From Septoria linicola (taxonomy: Eukaryota > Ascomycota > Dothideomycetes > Mycosphaerellales > Mycosphaerellaceae), in assembly GCA_024114885.1 (NCBI GenBank), contig CP099421.1, forward strand, positions 1,178,001 to 1,242,000: a stretch of DNA of 64,000 bases. The letters are read 5' to 3'. The position numbers and the translations under genes were made by a program. Every line of letters begins with the position of its first letter. Position 1 is the stretch's first letter. Below the pieces are notes generated by a model, which worked only from the letters and a program-made list of their open reading frames with translations, did not search any database and was not told where the DNA came from. Below are positions 54,810 through 64,000 of the stretch, in pieces.

Positions 54810-55296
54810 TGTTTTGGGTCTGGCGTTTCTCCTTAGATGGACTGTCGTAGAGGAGGGTGAAAATATGGTGGGTCGAGAGATCTGGGGCTTCTGGATGGGA
54901 AACTGGAGAAGACGTACGAGGCTGAGTATATGTGCTAACTATTTCCTATATTCACGATCTCGACGGTCACGGCGAAGTCGTGTTCGATGCTTTGCACCGA
55001 TTACAATATCAATTCACCCAGTGTACTTGCATGCATGGACTCAAGCAAGTTGGGACTCTACGGATTTCCGAAATCACTGCTTGAAACTGACACTTCTGGC
55101 TGCAAAGCTGGCTAGGCTCACTATCATTCACTGACGATCTCTCGCAATCGACAAATCGCAATTCACAAAATTTGTGCACGGAATAGGGTGACAGAAGACA
55201 ACAAGCATCTCAGATCTCTTGTACACCACAGGGAGACATATGTGCTGCTATGGTTCACTCACTATCGTCCAACATTATTGACGAACCATGTTATCG
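54810..55296. other. Spacer between array copies A and B
   Basis: 487 bases. Holds the promoter of copy A and the 3' flank of copy B. ORF 54754-55134 (+) overlaps copy A in antisense and is not supported. Confidence 0.4.
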
Positions 55297-55554
55297 CTAG
55301 AACCACCCACCAGGATACCTCATACCACCACCTGGCCTCTGCATCCCCATGAAGCTCCTCCGAGCATCGTTCATCCATAGTTGCTGGGCTCGACCAGTCT
55401 CGTTCCACATCTGTGGAACGCTCTGCGATCGAGCTCGATCAAGGCCATAGTCACCGAGGAACCGCTTTCGTCCTGGGAAGGAGTAGTCTGTGGGACCACG
55501 ATAGGACTGCTTTGAGGCAGAGGGTCCGCCGCGTGAGCCGGGCCAGGGGTACAT
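55297..55554 (-). CDS. Tandem-family small protein, copy B (intact)
   Basis: 85 residues from ATG 55554: MYPWPGSRGGPSASKQS, YRGPTDYSFPGRKRFLGDYG, LDRARSQSVPQMW, RAQQLWMNDARRSFMGMQRP and GGGMRYPGGWF. The ORF remains open upstream to 55680, adding 42 residues that include KVAGLLLLQF. Whether they are translated is unknown; I chose the start that aligns with copy A. This copy looks closest to the array consensus. Confidence 0.6.
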   Translation of the reverse strand: MYPWPGSRGGPSASKQSYRGPTDYSFPGRKRFLGDYGLDRARSQSVPQMWNETGRAQQLWMNDARRSFMGMQRPGGGMRYPGGWF

Positions 55555-55905
55555 TTGTGCTTGGCCGAAGTCGCTTTTGATTGTTCTTGAGGCTTTGGGG
55601 GTGAATTGTAGGAGTAACAGTCCTGCTACTTTGGAAACTGCTGAGGGCTCGTACACGATGCTATAACATGAGGCGATCACCTCCTACATTCACTAAACAC
55701 ACGAAGTTGTGCTCGCATCACGAATGCCGGCTTCACAACGGACAGCAACCCAGTTTTACGATGCCACTGATACACCTACTTACAATGAGCCACACTGGAA
55801 GATCGCAAGACAGAGAAGCATACTAAATCTGCTCTCCTAGATGGACAGCTACATCGCGGACTTGCTACTTCATTCACTCCAGACCTACCTGGTCGCATCT
55901 CTTGC
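55555..55905. other. Spacer between array copies B and C
   Basis: About 350 bases; promoter of copy B and 3' flank of copy C. Nothing recognised. Confidence 0.4.
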
Positions 55906-56176
55906 CTAGAACCATCCACCAGGATACATCCCACCACTACCCCCTTGGTCTCTGCATACCCATAAACCTGCTCTGCGCGTTGTCCACCCACATTTGTCGA
56001 GAACGTGGCGTACCTTGCCAAATCTGTGGTCTGCTTTGCGATCGCACTCTGCCCAGGTTGTACTCTGTGAGGAAGTTCTTACGTCCGGGGAAAGAATAGT
56101 CTGAGGGACCGCGACATGGTGTGCTGCTATTCTCCTCCGAGAAGGTCCACCCGCGAGAGCCCGGCCAGGACTGCAC
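55906..56176 (-). pseudogene. Tandem-family small protein, copy C (frameshifted, no ATG)
   Basis: Shared motifs are all present: QSWPGSRGWTFSEENS, CRGPSDYSFPGRKNFLTEYN, LGRVRSQSRPQIWQ, QMWVDNAQSRFMGMQRPRG. The frame then stops at TAG (55937-55939). The lost tail (GGMYPGGWF, stop at 55906) lies one frame over. A single extra base in the C5 run at 55940-55944 (G5 on the coding strand) would explain it. At the ATG position of copies A and B it reads GTG (56176-56174). The GTGCAG there could also be an intron acceptor, in which case an upstream exon would supply the start. Decay seems most likely. Confidence 0.55.
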
Positions 56177-56606
56177 GGTTGTTGGTCAGTGAAGCTGTGC
56201 CCGGGGTTGAATCGAGAGTGGCAGATCTTAAGGAGAATTTCTGGGCGGAGTATCTATAATTGTCAGCTGCAAGAGCTCTTCATATGTGGTGATGTAAACA
56301 CATTCACAACAGATGTGGCTTTGCTGAAGCATTGACGATGATAACGATGATGGTGATGGCAGCAGCACACTCGCCTTCGAGGAAACGGTGGCAAGCACGA
56401 TGACAGCGTCAACACTCGCAATCATCCAATTCGCTTTCATTCCACCGATCAGAAGACTGAGCAGCCCGCACTTATCCGGTGCTCTGCGGCAAAGCTGGTC
56501 AGAGTTCCAATTAGATGTCTACTATCAAGGTCCCGTCCAGATCTGCAAGCCAGCTCAACCTGCCACACTCAAGACCGATCACCTCACTACTCTGATTCAG
56601 ATCTGA
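56177..56606. other. Spacer between array copies C and D
   Basis: About 430 bases. If copy C has an upstream exon it lies here; minus ORF 56228-56440 is a possible but unproven source. Confidence 0.35.
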
Positions 56607-56870
56607 TTAGAACCAACCACCAGGATACCTCCCGCCCCTCGGCTGCTGCATGCCCATGAATCTACCTCTCGCATCGTTTGTCCACAGCTGCTGGGCCCGT
56701 GTCGAGCCCTGCCAGTGCTGAGGAAGACTTTGCGAGCGGACACGGTCCATGTTGTAGTCTGCGAGGTGGTACTTACGTCCTGGGTACGAGTAGTCAGAGG
56801 GACCGCGATAAGTGGTTTTAATCGCGCCCGAGGGGAATTGCCAGCCGCAAGTGCCTGGCCAAGGCAGTGG
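56607..56870 (-). CDS. Tandem-family small protein, copy D (5' end unclear)
   Basis: About 87 codons in one open frame ending TAA: LPWPGTCGWQFPSGA, TYRGPSDYSYPGRKYHLADY, NMDRVRSQSLPQHWQ, RAQQLWTNDARGRFMGMQQP and GGRYPGGWF. The body and tail are intact. At the ATG position of A and B it reads CCA, and a TGA lies three codons upstream, so translation cannot start as in A and B. Either an upstream exon joins at the AG at 56873-56874, or this copy has lost its start. Confidence 0.5.
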   Translation of the reverse strand, partial: PLPWPGTCGWQFPSGAIKTTYRGPSDYSYPGRKYHLADYNMDRVRSQSLPQHWQGSTRAQQLWTNDARGRFMGMQQPRGGRYPGGWF

Positions 56871-57366
56871 AACTTGTCAGAACATGTTGTTTCTTCTGGA
56901 CCATGTGTTCTGTGCAATGCCTTGTGTTGCAATTTCCGGTAGTGGTGGCTCACACTTGATAGTAAGAATCTCTGTTGGTTAGCACGGAGTGGGTTAAAGT
57001 GCATGGCTGTTGATATATGAAAGCATAGGAGCAGCCACAAAACCCACTGCAGTATGCATGCCAAAACATCAATAGTGGATATTGTGATCGTTCTGCGTGC
57101 TTGCTATTTCATATGCGGGGACCATTGTGTAAGAGAAGCAGTGCCGTGATTGACCAACACCAAATTGTGGATTTGTGCTTCGCAAGCAATCCGTGCAGAG
57201 TTCCCATGCGAGCTCCGGTGGTCATGAAAGTCTTCGTAGCGTGGCGCAAATGTTCGTGACTGGGCTATGTGAATAATCTTCCGTTTTTCTTGAAACCAGC
57301 TAGCGCAGTCTCAAACCTGCTAGTATTTTCTTCGAGCCGGATGTACCAAGACTGCATAGCCCTATC
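56871..57366. other. Spacer between the array and the NLR-like gene
   Basis: About 500 bases; 3' flank of the NLR-like gene and upstream flank of copy D. No fifth array copy was found here. Confidence 0.45.
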
Positions 57367-60300
57367 TCAAGTGCAGCCCCGCGCGTCTCGCTCCGGAACA
57401 TTGGCAGACCATAATTGAGCCCATCCTGAGGCCCATTGAGCCTCTGCCAACACTGTCTGAAAGGAACTATCATTGGGAGATCTCGTGTAAAAGAAGTTCA
57501 GTCCGCGTTTCCGTAGATCGATTTTGGCTGCATCCGGTTCTGTGCGCTTTCGATTCGTATCGTAGATGATATCCAGACGAATAGTGGGATTGATGATACA
57601 GGCATCTCTCTGCACTGCGATTGAGAGTTCGATCTCCTTTTTGACGCTTGATACGTGATGACTTTTGATTGGGATGAACTTATCTTTGGCCTGAAATTCG
57701 CTCATGGTGTGCTCATCGCTAGCATTGGTAGTGATCCATGTGACACAATCGCTTGTCAAGACTAGCACGGCTTCGCTTGCGCAGGGCTGCACCGTCAGCG
57801 TAAATTCTATTGAACGCCCAGACTGGTCTTGGTCGGGCAATAGACGCCTAGAATTTTTGCCCTCCCTCAAGCTTCTCGCATTGCGGCAGTCTTGCAGACC
57901 GGCGTCGTGTCGACTGGCGGAGGATTCCCATCGTTCCTTTGCAAGACCGATGAGCCGCAAGTAGTGGGTGTTCAGGAGTCGAAACTCTGAGCACTGCCGG
58001 TAGCCAGCGGCGAGGTTGCGTGCCCGCCAAACAATCTTAGTGGTGACTCTGGGTAAGCAGAATTCCATGCCCTCTAGATATTTGAGTCTTGTGGCCAGCT
58101 CAAGTGGCGTGAATCCTCCGGTCAACGCACGCCTAACGTGTGTCGTGAGATAACTTGGATCCAGCGTGCACAGCCCAATAAGCGCCGTCAGATTGCGATC
58201 GAGGAGAGCTTTCCCAGCAGAGTTGTAATCGTCAGCCATACGGAGCACGACTTTCGGATCCATCTTTCCTCTCCCGTGTGCAATGCGATGAATCAAATCA
58301 AACCTTGCAGTGACTAAGTCGCGCTCGAGTGTGTTCCACCCTGTTGCCCACGCGTAGACTTCGTCCATGTCGACAACTTTGAGCAGCTGCTGCATAGTAC
58401 ATGTAGGCCTCTTCGTCATCTCAATCAATAGATGCTGCCTGGTAGCCTTGCTAACGACCGCTAAGCTGTCTACAAGTGTGCCCGGTGATTCTAGTGAAAA
58501 GTCGACCTCTTCAACAACGAATCCGAAGCGGAGTAGCGAAGTGATAATCCCCGGATTTTCGGTGATGTTTGCATAGAACAAAGGTGTCCGTCGATCCCGA
58601 TCGAAGATGAACAAATCAGTGCTGCGAGTATTATGCTCTTGTAGAAGGAGATCGCACAAGTCCTTGTCGCTTTGCATTATAGCCAAGTGAAGGACCGAGC
58701 GGCCATTGCCATCTTTTTCATAGACTGTAGCATATGGTTTTTGACCCGCCTTGCTGTATTCGAGCAGCATCTTCACCAGCTCTTTGTCACCCTTCTCGAC
58801 AGCCATATGTAAAACAGTGCCTCCGACGCGATGATCAATTACTTCATGGCGAGACGGCAAGAGTCGGGCGACAACATCAGTACTGCATCGCTTTACTGCG
58901 AAATGCAGAACGGACATGTCGCCGCAGCTATGGTGCCGACTGTTCCAGAACGTGGAGGGAAACAGATCCTCACGCTGTGCCTTAGCGATAGCCAGGTCAA
59001 GAAGAGGACAGTGCTCGTTGATCAATGCCCAAAAGAAAAGGCTGTCCACCCGCGCTCTTTGAGACATTCGACCTGTTGGTATCCATGGCTGCATCTTCAT
59101 CTCGGCATGGTTCAGCACGAGCTCTCGGAATGCGCGGAAATGTTTGGAGCTTGGATCCACAGCGCGAAGGCACTGATGCCAATTCCTTCTAGCGTAGCCC
59201 AATAGCCTGACTTGGACCTCACCAGTCGTGCGTCGGACTCGTGTCGGCAACGTGTGAGATGAGCGTTGCGTGAACAATCTTTTAGAGTCGAACTTTGCGA
59301 AGCTCCCTACGGCCGGCGCAACTGATTTACCCACAACAGTATCCAGCAACACTGCTGTAGGTGTGCTAGAGTGTACGATATTGTTCCTTCGCAGCTCGAT
59401 CTCGCGGCCCGAGAAAACTATAAGGTATGCGGCGCAACGACCGCCAAGATCGATGAGGGAATGTTGGAGCGACCATTCTGCTTGCAATGGCAAGTTGCTG
59501 CTCGCTAGACTGCACATACTTCTCAAAGCAGCGAATCCCTTGGCTGAGAACACAGAATCGCGGACTGTGGGATGCGCTGGAAAACAGTACTGCTCATCAT
59601 CGGGTTCGTCATTGTCTAGAAACTTCCCTAGAACAACCAGATCCATGGCTGCTCTTCTCACGCTGTTTGCTGGTGGAATATCAGCCGGGTCAAGATGTCG
59701 ATCGTCCAGTTGGAAGGCAAGAAGTTCCCTAATGTGGTCCAGGTGCGTTGGTTGTGGCGCCGAGCAGATCCACGCCAGGACTCTGGCAGTATATCTCGCG
59801 TCCGGTCCAGGTTGACGAACTAGGCATTGAACGTATATGTCGTGGAGACCATTTGGAAACGACCCAAGCCTCTGCTTCACTTCTGCTGCTGTACTGCATA
59901 CACCCAGGCGTCCAAACAAATACTCGACTTGTAAAGTGACCCAAAGAAACCTGCTTCGGATTAGCACGCATTGCTACGGACGAAGGGGATCACTTACATT
60001 CCCTCAGCTTTAGCTAATAGTTCTTCTCGAACTTCTCGGTGAAGCCTTGGGTCTTCGAGCAGCTGACCAGCATTGCTTAGAGGCCTCAATTTTGTGTCAA
60101 CATAGAAGGTGATGTCTGTACTGTGGGACCTTCCTCCCACGGTTTCGGAGTCAAGGGCAATTACTGTCGCGTCATCCGGGAGTGACCATTGCAATCGGGT
60201 GCTGATAATGACATTCAGCTGAACTATCTTGCCAAGTCGCCGTATAGACCAGATCAATGAAGATGGACCTCCTATGACGATATCAGAATTATCGATGCCA

Positions 60301-61216
60301 TCGATGATGACCGCACACTTGACAAATGTCGGGATAATTGGCTCAAAGATATCTGTGCGGATCTCGTCGAGCGTGGGCTTGCAAATGTTCTCACCGTACA
60401 TCTGCCCAATGGCAAGACGTACCTTGCCTAGCCATGTCAGTATATTCGTAAGCGCAGTCGAGATATGCAGCATTACTTGGCAACTGTCTTCCTCGTGCTA
60501 CCATCCAGCGGAGCAGCTGCTGGGTCAGACTCGAAACTAAATCAACTTCAGAGCGCATAGGATGCTCAAAAAAGAAGGAGAGCACGGGAGTGTCTGTTGG
60601 AAGCTCCCGCAATGCTGTTTGCATGATTGTAGTCCTGTTCAATCAGTCAGAGTCAGATTTCCCCATCTGGTGCCAAGATCTCACATTGCTGTCGTTTTAC
60701 CAGATCCCACTATACCGCTTATCAGCCGCTATACATAATAGTGCAAGGAGCTCTCGCACCTTTGCCGACCAGGAATAGTTCTATGCTATTCTTCGAGGAG
60801 AGCCATTTCAGGAACTTGGGAGCTTTCGCGATCCACTCGACTGTTCCGTCGAGTCCTCGAGCTGATAGTCGGCCGTACGTACCACGCACAGAATATGGCG
60901 AGATAAGGTCGATGATCGAGGGGCACTCTGAAGCAGTCAGCCATGGATTGTCTATGCGCTGTTGTGCGAGCGTACTATAATTTTTGTGCTTGACTACTGG
61001 AAGATTATTCTTCTTCAGCCATATCGCAATGGCCAGCTCGTCCCCGTCAAAACGTGCGTCAATGGGGCGTACAAGCTCCGCCTGGGGTATAATAAGTGCA
61101 TCCTGCGCCTCGTGATCGCTGTGCGCGATGTGATAATTATTAGTCTGCCCGCCATGGACATCACCAACGTGCTGGCGCGAGCCATCTCTGACTACCACCT
61201 CCCCGTAATTCGACAT
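57367..61216 (-). CDS. NACHT-ankyrin NLR-like protein
   Basis: Fungal STAND-type NTPase, a class linked to non-self recognition and cell death. Five exons: 61216-60760, 60709-60685, 60634-60477, 60427-59998 and 59950-57367; about 1217 residues. N-terminus: NYGEVVVRDGSRQHVGDVHG with GQTNNYHI, resembling the short N-terminal motifs of fungal NLRs. NACHT: PKFLKWLSSKNSIELFLVGK then VGSGKTTAM (P-loop), CAVIIDGIDNSD (Walker B-like), NVIISTRLQW, and FLWVTLQVEYLFGRL. Then winged-helix-like text (YVQCLVRQPGPDARYTARVL, FPAHPTVRDSVFS) and three or four ankyrin repeats (SVLHFAVKRCSTDVVARLL, TVLHMAVEKGDKELVKMLLE, SVLHLAIMQSDKDLCDLLLQ, TPLFYANITENPGIITSLLR). The C-terminal ~150 residues are unrecognised. 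The P-loop sits on a 25-base microexon, so that part of the model needs care. Confidence 0.85.
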
Positions 61217-61760
61217 GATGGCCAAAGGCTACCGCCAGGAAACACCTCGTGCCGAGCGGCTTGCCAGGAACTTGGGTCAAATTGGTCCGTTACGCTTGTC
61301 TATGCTTCTCATTGAGGGCGATCTATTCACAAGAGAACATCAGGCTGAGGGCTGTCGGAGGTGTGGACATTCCCCGCTCACATGAGACGAGGCGATTCTG
61401 TGCCGTCCTGCAGCCCTCAAGCCACGCCTCACTGATGGCATCGCCAAAAGCATCGATATCCGTGGGCGACACAGGACCAACAGGTTACAGTCTAGCAGCA
61501 GAACCGTCGAGCTTGTGAAGAGAGCAGACGGAGGCTAAATTCGGCGTCGTGGTAAAATATACGAAGCGGGACAGAGGACGTGAAGGAAGAGTAGGAAGAG
61601 GAGCAGGTGAGATGTGAGGTTGCTTGGCATTGGTGCCTGGCTGAAACGCGGTCAACACGCGACGCGTGCCTCGATCAACACCACTTTCACGACTCCACCT
61701 CACCGAGCTGGCCTTGTCACCACCACCACAGCGCCCGTGAGCGCACCTCTTGTCGCCATC
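61217..61760. promoter_or_regulatory. Divergent promoter, NLR-like gene / SMC3
   Basis: About 540 bases between two divergent starts, so a shared bidirectional promoter is likely. No specific site recognised. Confidence 0.5.
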
Positions 61761-64000
61761 ATGTTTATCAAACAGATCATCATCCAGGGCTTCAAGTCAT
61801 ACAAGGACCAGACCGTCATCGAACCCTTTTCGCCCAAGCACAATGTCATCGTTGGTCGCAATGGATCTGGCAAGAGTAACTTCTTCGCCGCTATCCGATT
61901 CGTGCTCAGCGACAAATATACGCAGCTGGGACGCGAAGAGCGACAAGGACTTCTCCACGAAGGCACTGGCTCAGCCGTCATGAGTGCATATGTCGAGCTC
62001 ATTTTCGACAACAGCGATGAGCGGATTCCCATTGGCGGAAACGCAGATGTCATACTTCGACGCACAATTGGCCAAAAGAAGGACGAATACAGTTTGAACC
62101 GCAAGAACACCACCAAGCAGGAAGTACTGAGCTTGCTGGAGAGCGCGGGTTTCAGTCGCAGTAACCCCTACTACATCGTGCCGCAAGGCAGAGTCACAGC
62201 CATCACCAACATGAAGGACTCGGAACGACTAAACATGCTAAAGGAAGTCGCGGGAACTGGAGTCTATGAAAGCAGGAGAGCAGAGTCGCACAAGATCTTG
62301 GAAGAGACAAAGCAAAAGCGGACCAAGATCGACGACCTGCTAGAGCACATTCGTGGTAGACTGGGTGAGCTGGAAGAAGAGAAGGAAGAGTTGCGCCAGT
62401 TCCAGGACAAAGACCGCGAGCGACGATGTCTGGAGTACACGATCCACCACAAAGAGCAGGAACGCCTGGAGGAGCAGATTGCGAGGATCGACGATGAGCG
62501 CGATGGTGGAATGGAGCAGAATGACGAGCACCGCGACAGCTTGAAGGAGGCCGAGCAGCAAATGGAGTCAATCGAATCGCAGATCACGAGGCTTGAGCAG
62601 CAAATGAAGCTTCTGTCGCAAGAGCAGGCACAATACAAGGAGGAGCGCACCGAGAATTCGCGAACCAAAGCTCAAATCGAGTCGGATGTGCAAGCGATGC
62701 AGGACAACCAAGCTGCAGCGCAGCAAGCGCAAGCAGAGCGCGCAAATGAGCTACGCAAGGTGCAAAAGCAGATCAAGCAGCACGAGTCCCAGCTTGCTGA
62801 CTTGCTTCCCCAATATCAAGCCAAGAAGGACGAGAATAAGGCGATCCAGCAACAGATGCACGAGGCGAACGCCACGATACAGAGCCTCTATGCTAAGCAG
62901 GGTCGACAAAAACAGTTCCGGACCAAGAAAGAACGCGATGACTGGCTGAAGAAAGAGATCGCGGACGTGAACGCAAGTCTGGCAACGAGAAAGGCAATAA
63001 GCATCGAAACACAAGAGGAGATCGCTCAGCTCGAATCACAAGTGTCTCAACTGGAAGCGGATATTGCCGAGCTGCGACACCGTATCGAGAATCGTGGTGA
63101 TGAGCAGCAGAACATTGCGGCAGAAGTGCAGCAAGCAAAGGACGAAGCTGAGCGTTTGCTCGATCAGAGGAGAGAGCTGTGGCGCGAGGAAGCGAAGCTG
63201 GGGACTGTGATCGGCAATGCTCAGGAGGAATACAACAGAGCCGAAGCTCTTCTAGGAGAGATGATGGACAACAATACTTCACGTGGATTGGCCATGGTCC
63301 GTCGAATTGTGCAAGAGCAAGACATTGAGGGCGCATATGGCCCGCTTGGGGAGCTGTTCGAATGCAACCCAAAGTACAAGACAGCAGTAGAGGTCACAGC
63401 CGGAGCCTCGCTATTCCACTACGTGGTCGACACAGATGCGACGGCTGAAAAGCTCATCAAGATCCTTCAACGCGAGAAAGGTGGTCGAGTCACATTCACA
63501 CCTTTGAACAGAATCAAGGTCGGAGCAGTCGAGCTTCCAAAGGCAAGCGATGCGGTGCCTTTGCTCAGCAAGCTCAAGTACAATCAGGAGTACGAAAAGG
63601 CAATGCAGCAAGTCTTTGGCAGAACTATTGTGTGCCCAAATCTGCAGGTTGCTGCTCAGTACGCCAGGAGTCATTCTGTCAGCGCCATCACGCCAGACGG
63701 TGACCGTTCCGATAAGAAAGGCGCTCTCACTGGTGGATATTACAACACGAAGAAGTCACGAATTGACGGCATCAAGCGTCTCGTAGCTTCGAGAGATGAA
63801 TATGAACGCGTCCGCAGTCGTAGAGGTGAGATCGAAAATGATTTGGCGAAATTGGATCAAAAGATCACCAAGGCGAAGAGCGAGTATCAGAAGGTCGAAC
63901 AGAAGCGAAGCCAGCTGGAGGGCGGCTACGGGCCACTGAGAGAAGAGTTGAGGCGAAAAGAGCAGGATCTGGGAAATCGGCGTGATGAACTTGAGCGCAA
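61761..64000 (+). CDS. SMC3: Cohesin subunit SMC3 (3' partial)
   Basis: Structural maintenance of chromosomes ATPase of the cohesin ring. Open from ATG 61761 to the window end (746 codons) without an intron. N-terminal ATPase head: MFIKQIIIQGFKSYKDQT, Walker A VGRNGSGKSNFFAAIRFV, LLHEGTGSAVMSAYVELIF, SNPYYIVPQGRVTAITNMKD and the following RLNMLKEVAGTGVYESRRAE. A long coiled coil (about residues 170-500, Glu/Gln/Arg-rich heptads) leads to the hinge: GAYGPLGELFECNPKYKTAV, EVTAGASLFHYVVDTDATAE, RIKVGAVELPKASDAVPLLS and KKGALTGGYYNTKKSRIDG. The second coil begins after that. The C-terminal head with Walker B lies outside the window. Confidence 0.97.
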   Translation, partial: MFIKQIIIQGFKSYKDQTVIEPFSPKHNVIVGRNGSGKSNFFAAIRFVLSDKYTQLGREERQGLLHEGTGSAVMSAYVELIFDNSDERIPIGGNADVILRRTIGQKKDEYSLNRKNTTKQEVLSLLESAGFSRSNPYYIVPQGRVTAITNMKDSERLNMLKEVAGTGVYESRRAESHKILEETKQKRTKIDDLLEHIRGRLGELEEEKEELRQFQDKDRERRCLEYTIHHKEQERLEEQIARIDDERDGGMEQNDEHRDSLKEAEQQMESIESQITRLEQQMKLLSQEQAQYKEERTENSRTKAQIESDVQAMQDNQAAAQQAQAERANELRKVQKQIKQHESQLADLLPQYQAKKDENKAIQQQMHEANATIQSLYAKQGRQKQFRTKKERDDWLKKEIADVNASLATRKAISIETQEEIAQLESQVSQLEADIAELRHRIENRGDEQQNIAAEVQQAKDEAERLLDQRRELWREEAKLGTVIGNAQEEYNRAEALLGEMMDNNTSRGLAMVRRIVQEQDIEGAYGPLGELFECNPKYKTAVEVTAGASLFHYVVDTDATAEKLIKILQREKGGRVTFTPLNRIKVGAVELPKASDAVPLLSKLKYNQEYEKAMQQVFGRTIVCPNLQVAAQYARSHSVSAITPDGDRSDKKGALTGGYYNTKKSRIDGIKRLVASRDEYERVRSRRGEIENDLAKLDQKITKAKSEYQKVEQKRSQLEGGYGPLREELRRKEQDLGNRRDELER

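Noticed and set aside
56597..57064. 155-residue ORF across copy D in another frame
   Set aside because: The conserved array motifs are in a different frame; this is a shadow.

Overview
The window is nuclear DNA of a filamentous ascomycete (Pezizomycotina), most likely a dothideomycete. This rests on short GT-AG introns of about 45-70 bases, gene density near one per 2-3 kb, and characteristic proteins: SET9, Mdm34 of the ERMES complex, velvet regulators, a Pfa5-type palmitoyltransferase, a NACHT-ankyrin NLR-like protein and SMC3. The exact order is inference. I saw no tRNA, rRNA, CRISPR array or intact transposon.

Left part (1-35.4 kb): a 5'-truncated SET9 histone methyltransferase; a spliced Met/Gln-rich protein of unknown function; 5.4 kb with no convincing gene; a VelC-type velvet regulator; a secreted GH17 glucanase; MDM34; a small Cys-motif ORF; a PFA5-type palmitoyltransferase; DOA1/UFD3; a BTB protein; a divergent velvet-like gene; 3.8 kb with almost no coding signal; and the SAGA subunit SPT8.

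Middle part (35.6-54.4 kb): a run rich in redox, detoxification and transport genes. It holds a nitronate monooxygenase, an mpaB-like oxygenase gene with an in-frame TGA, a small hydrophobic protein, a Fax/metaxin-like GST, an SDR, a D-2-hydroxyacid dehydrogenase, a MAPEG protein, a PHB-depolymerase-like hydrolase, CDC37, an MFS transporter whose last intron lacks an acceptor AG, a DUF3445 (heme-dependent oxidative N-demethylase family) protein and a Baeyer-Villiger-like FAD monooxygenase. No polyketide synthase or NRPS is present, so this is not an evident secondary-metabolite cluster.

Right part (54.5-64 kb): the most unusual feature is a tandem array of four related small minus-strand genes (about 85 aa each). 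They share a WPG(S/T) start, a YRGPxDYSxPGR core, RSQS, LWxND and a MGMQ(R/Q)P...YPGG(W/Y) tail, and match no family I recognise. Two look intact, one has lost its ATG and is frameshifted, and one lacks an ATG at the expected place. Next comes a five-exon NACHT-ankyrin gene with a 25-base microexon carrying the P-loop, divergent from SMC3, which runs off the window end.

Exon coordinates were worked out by hand from splice signals and frame continuity and have not been tested against transcripts.
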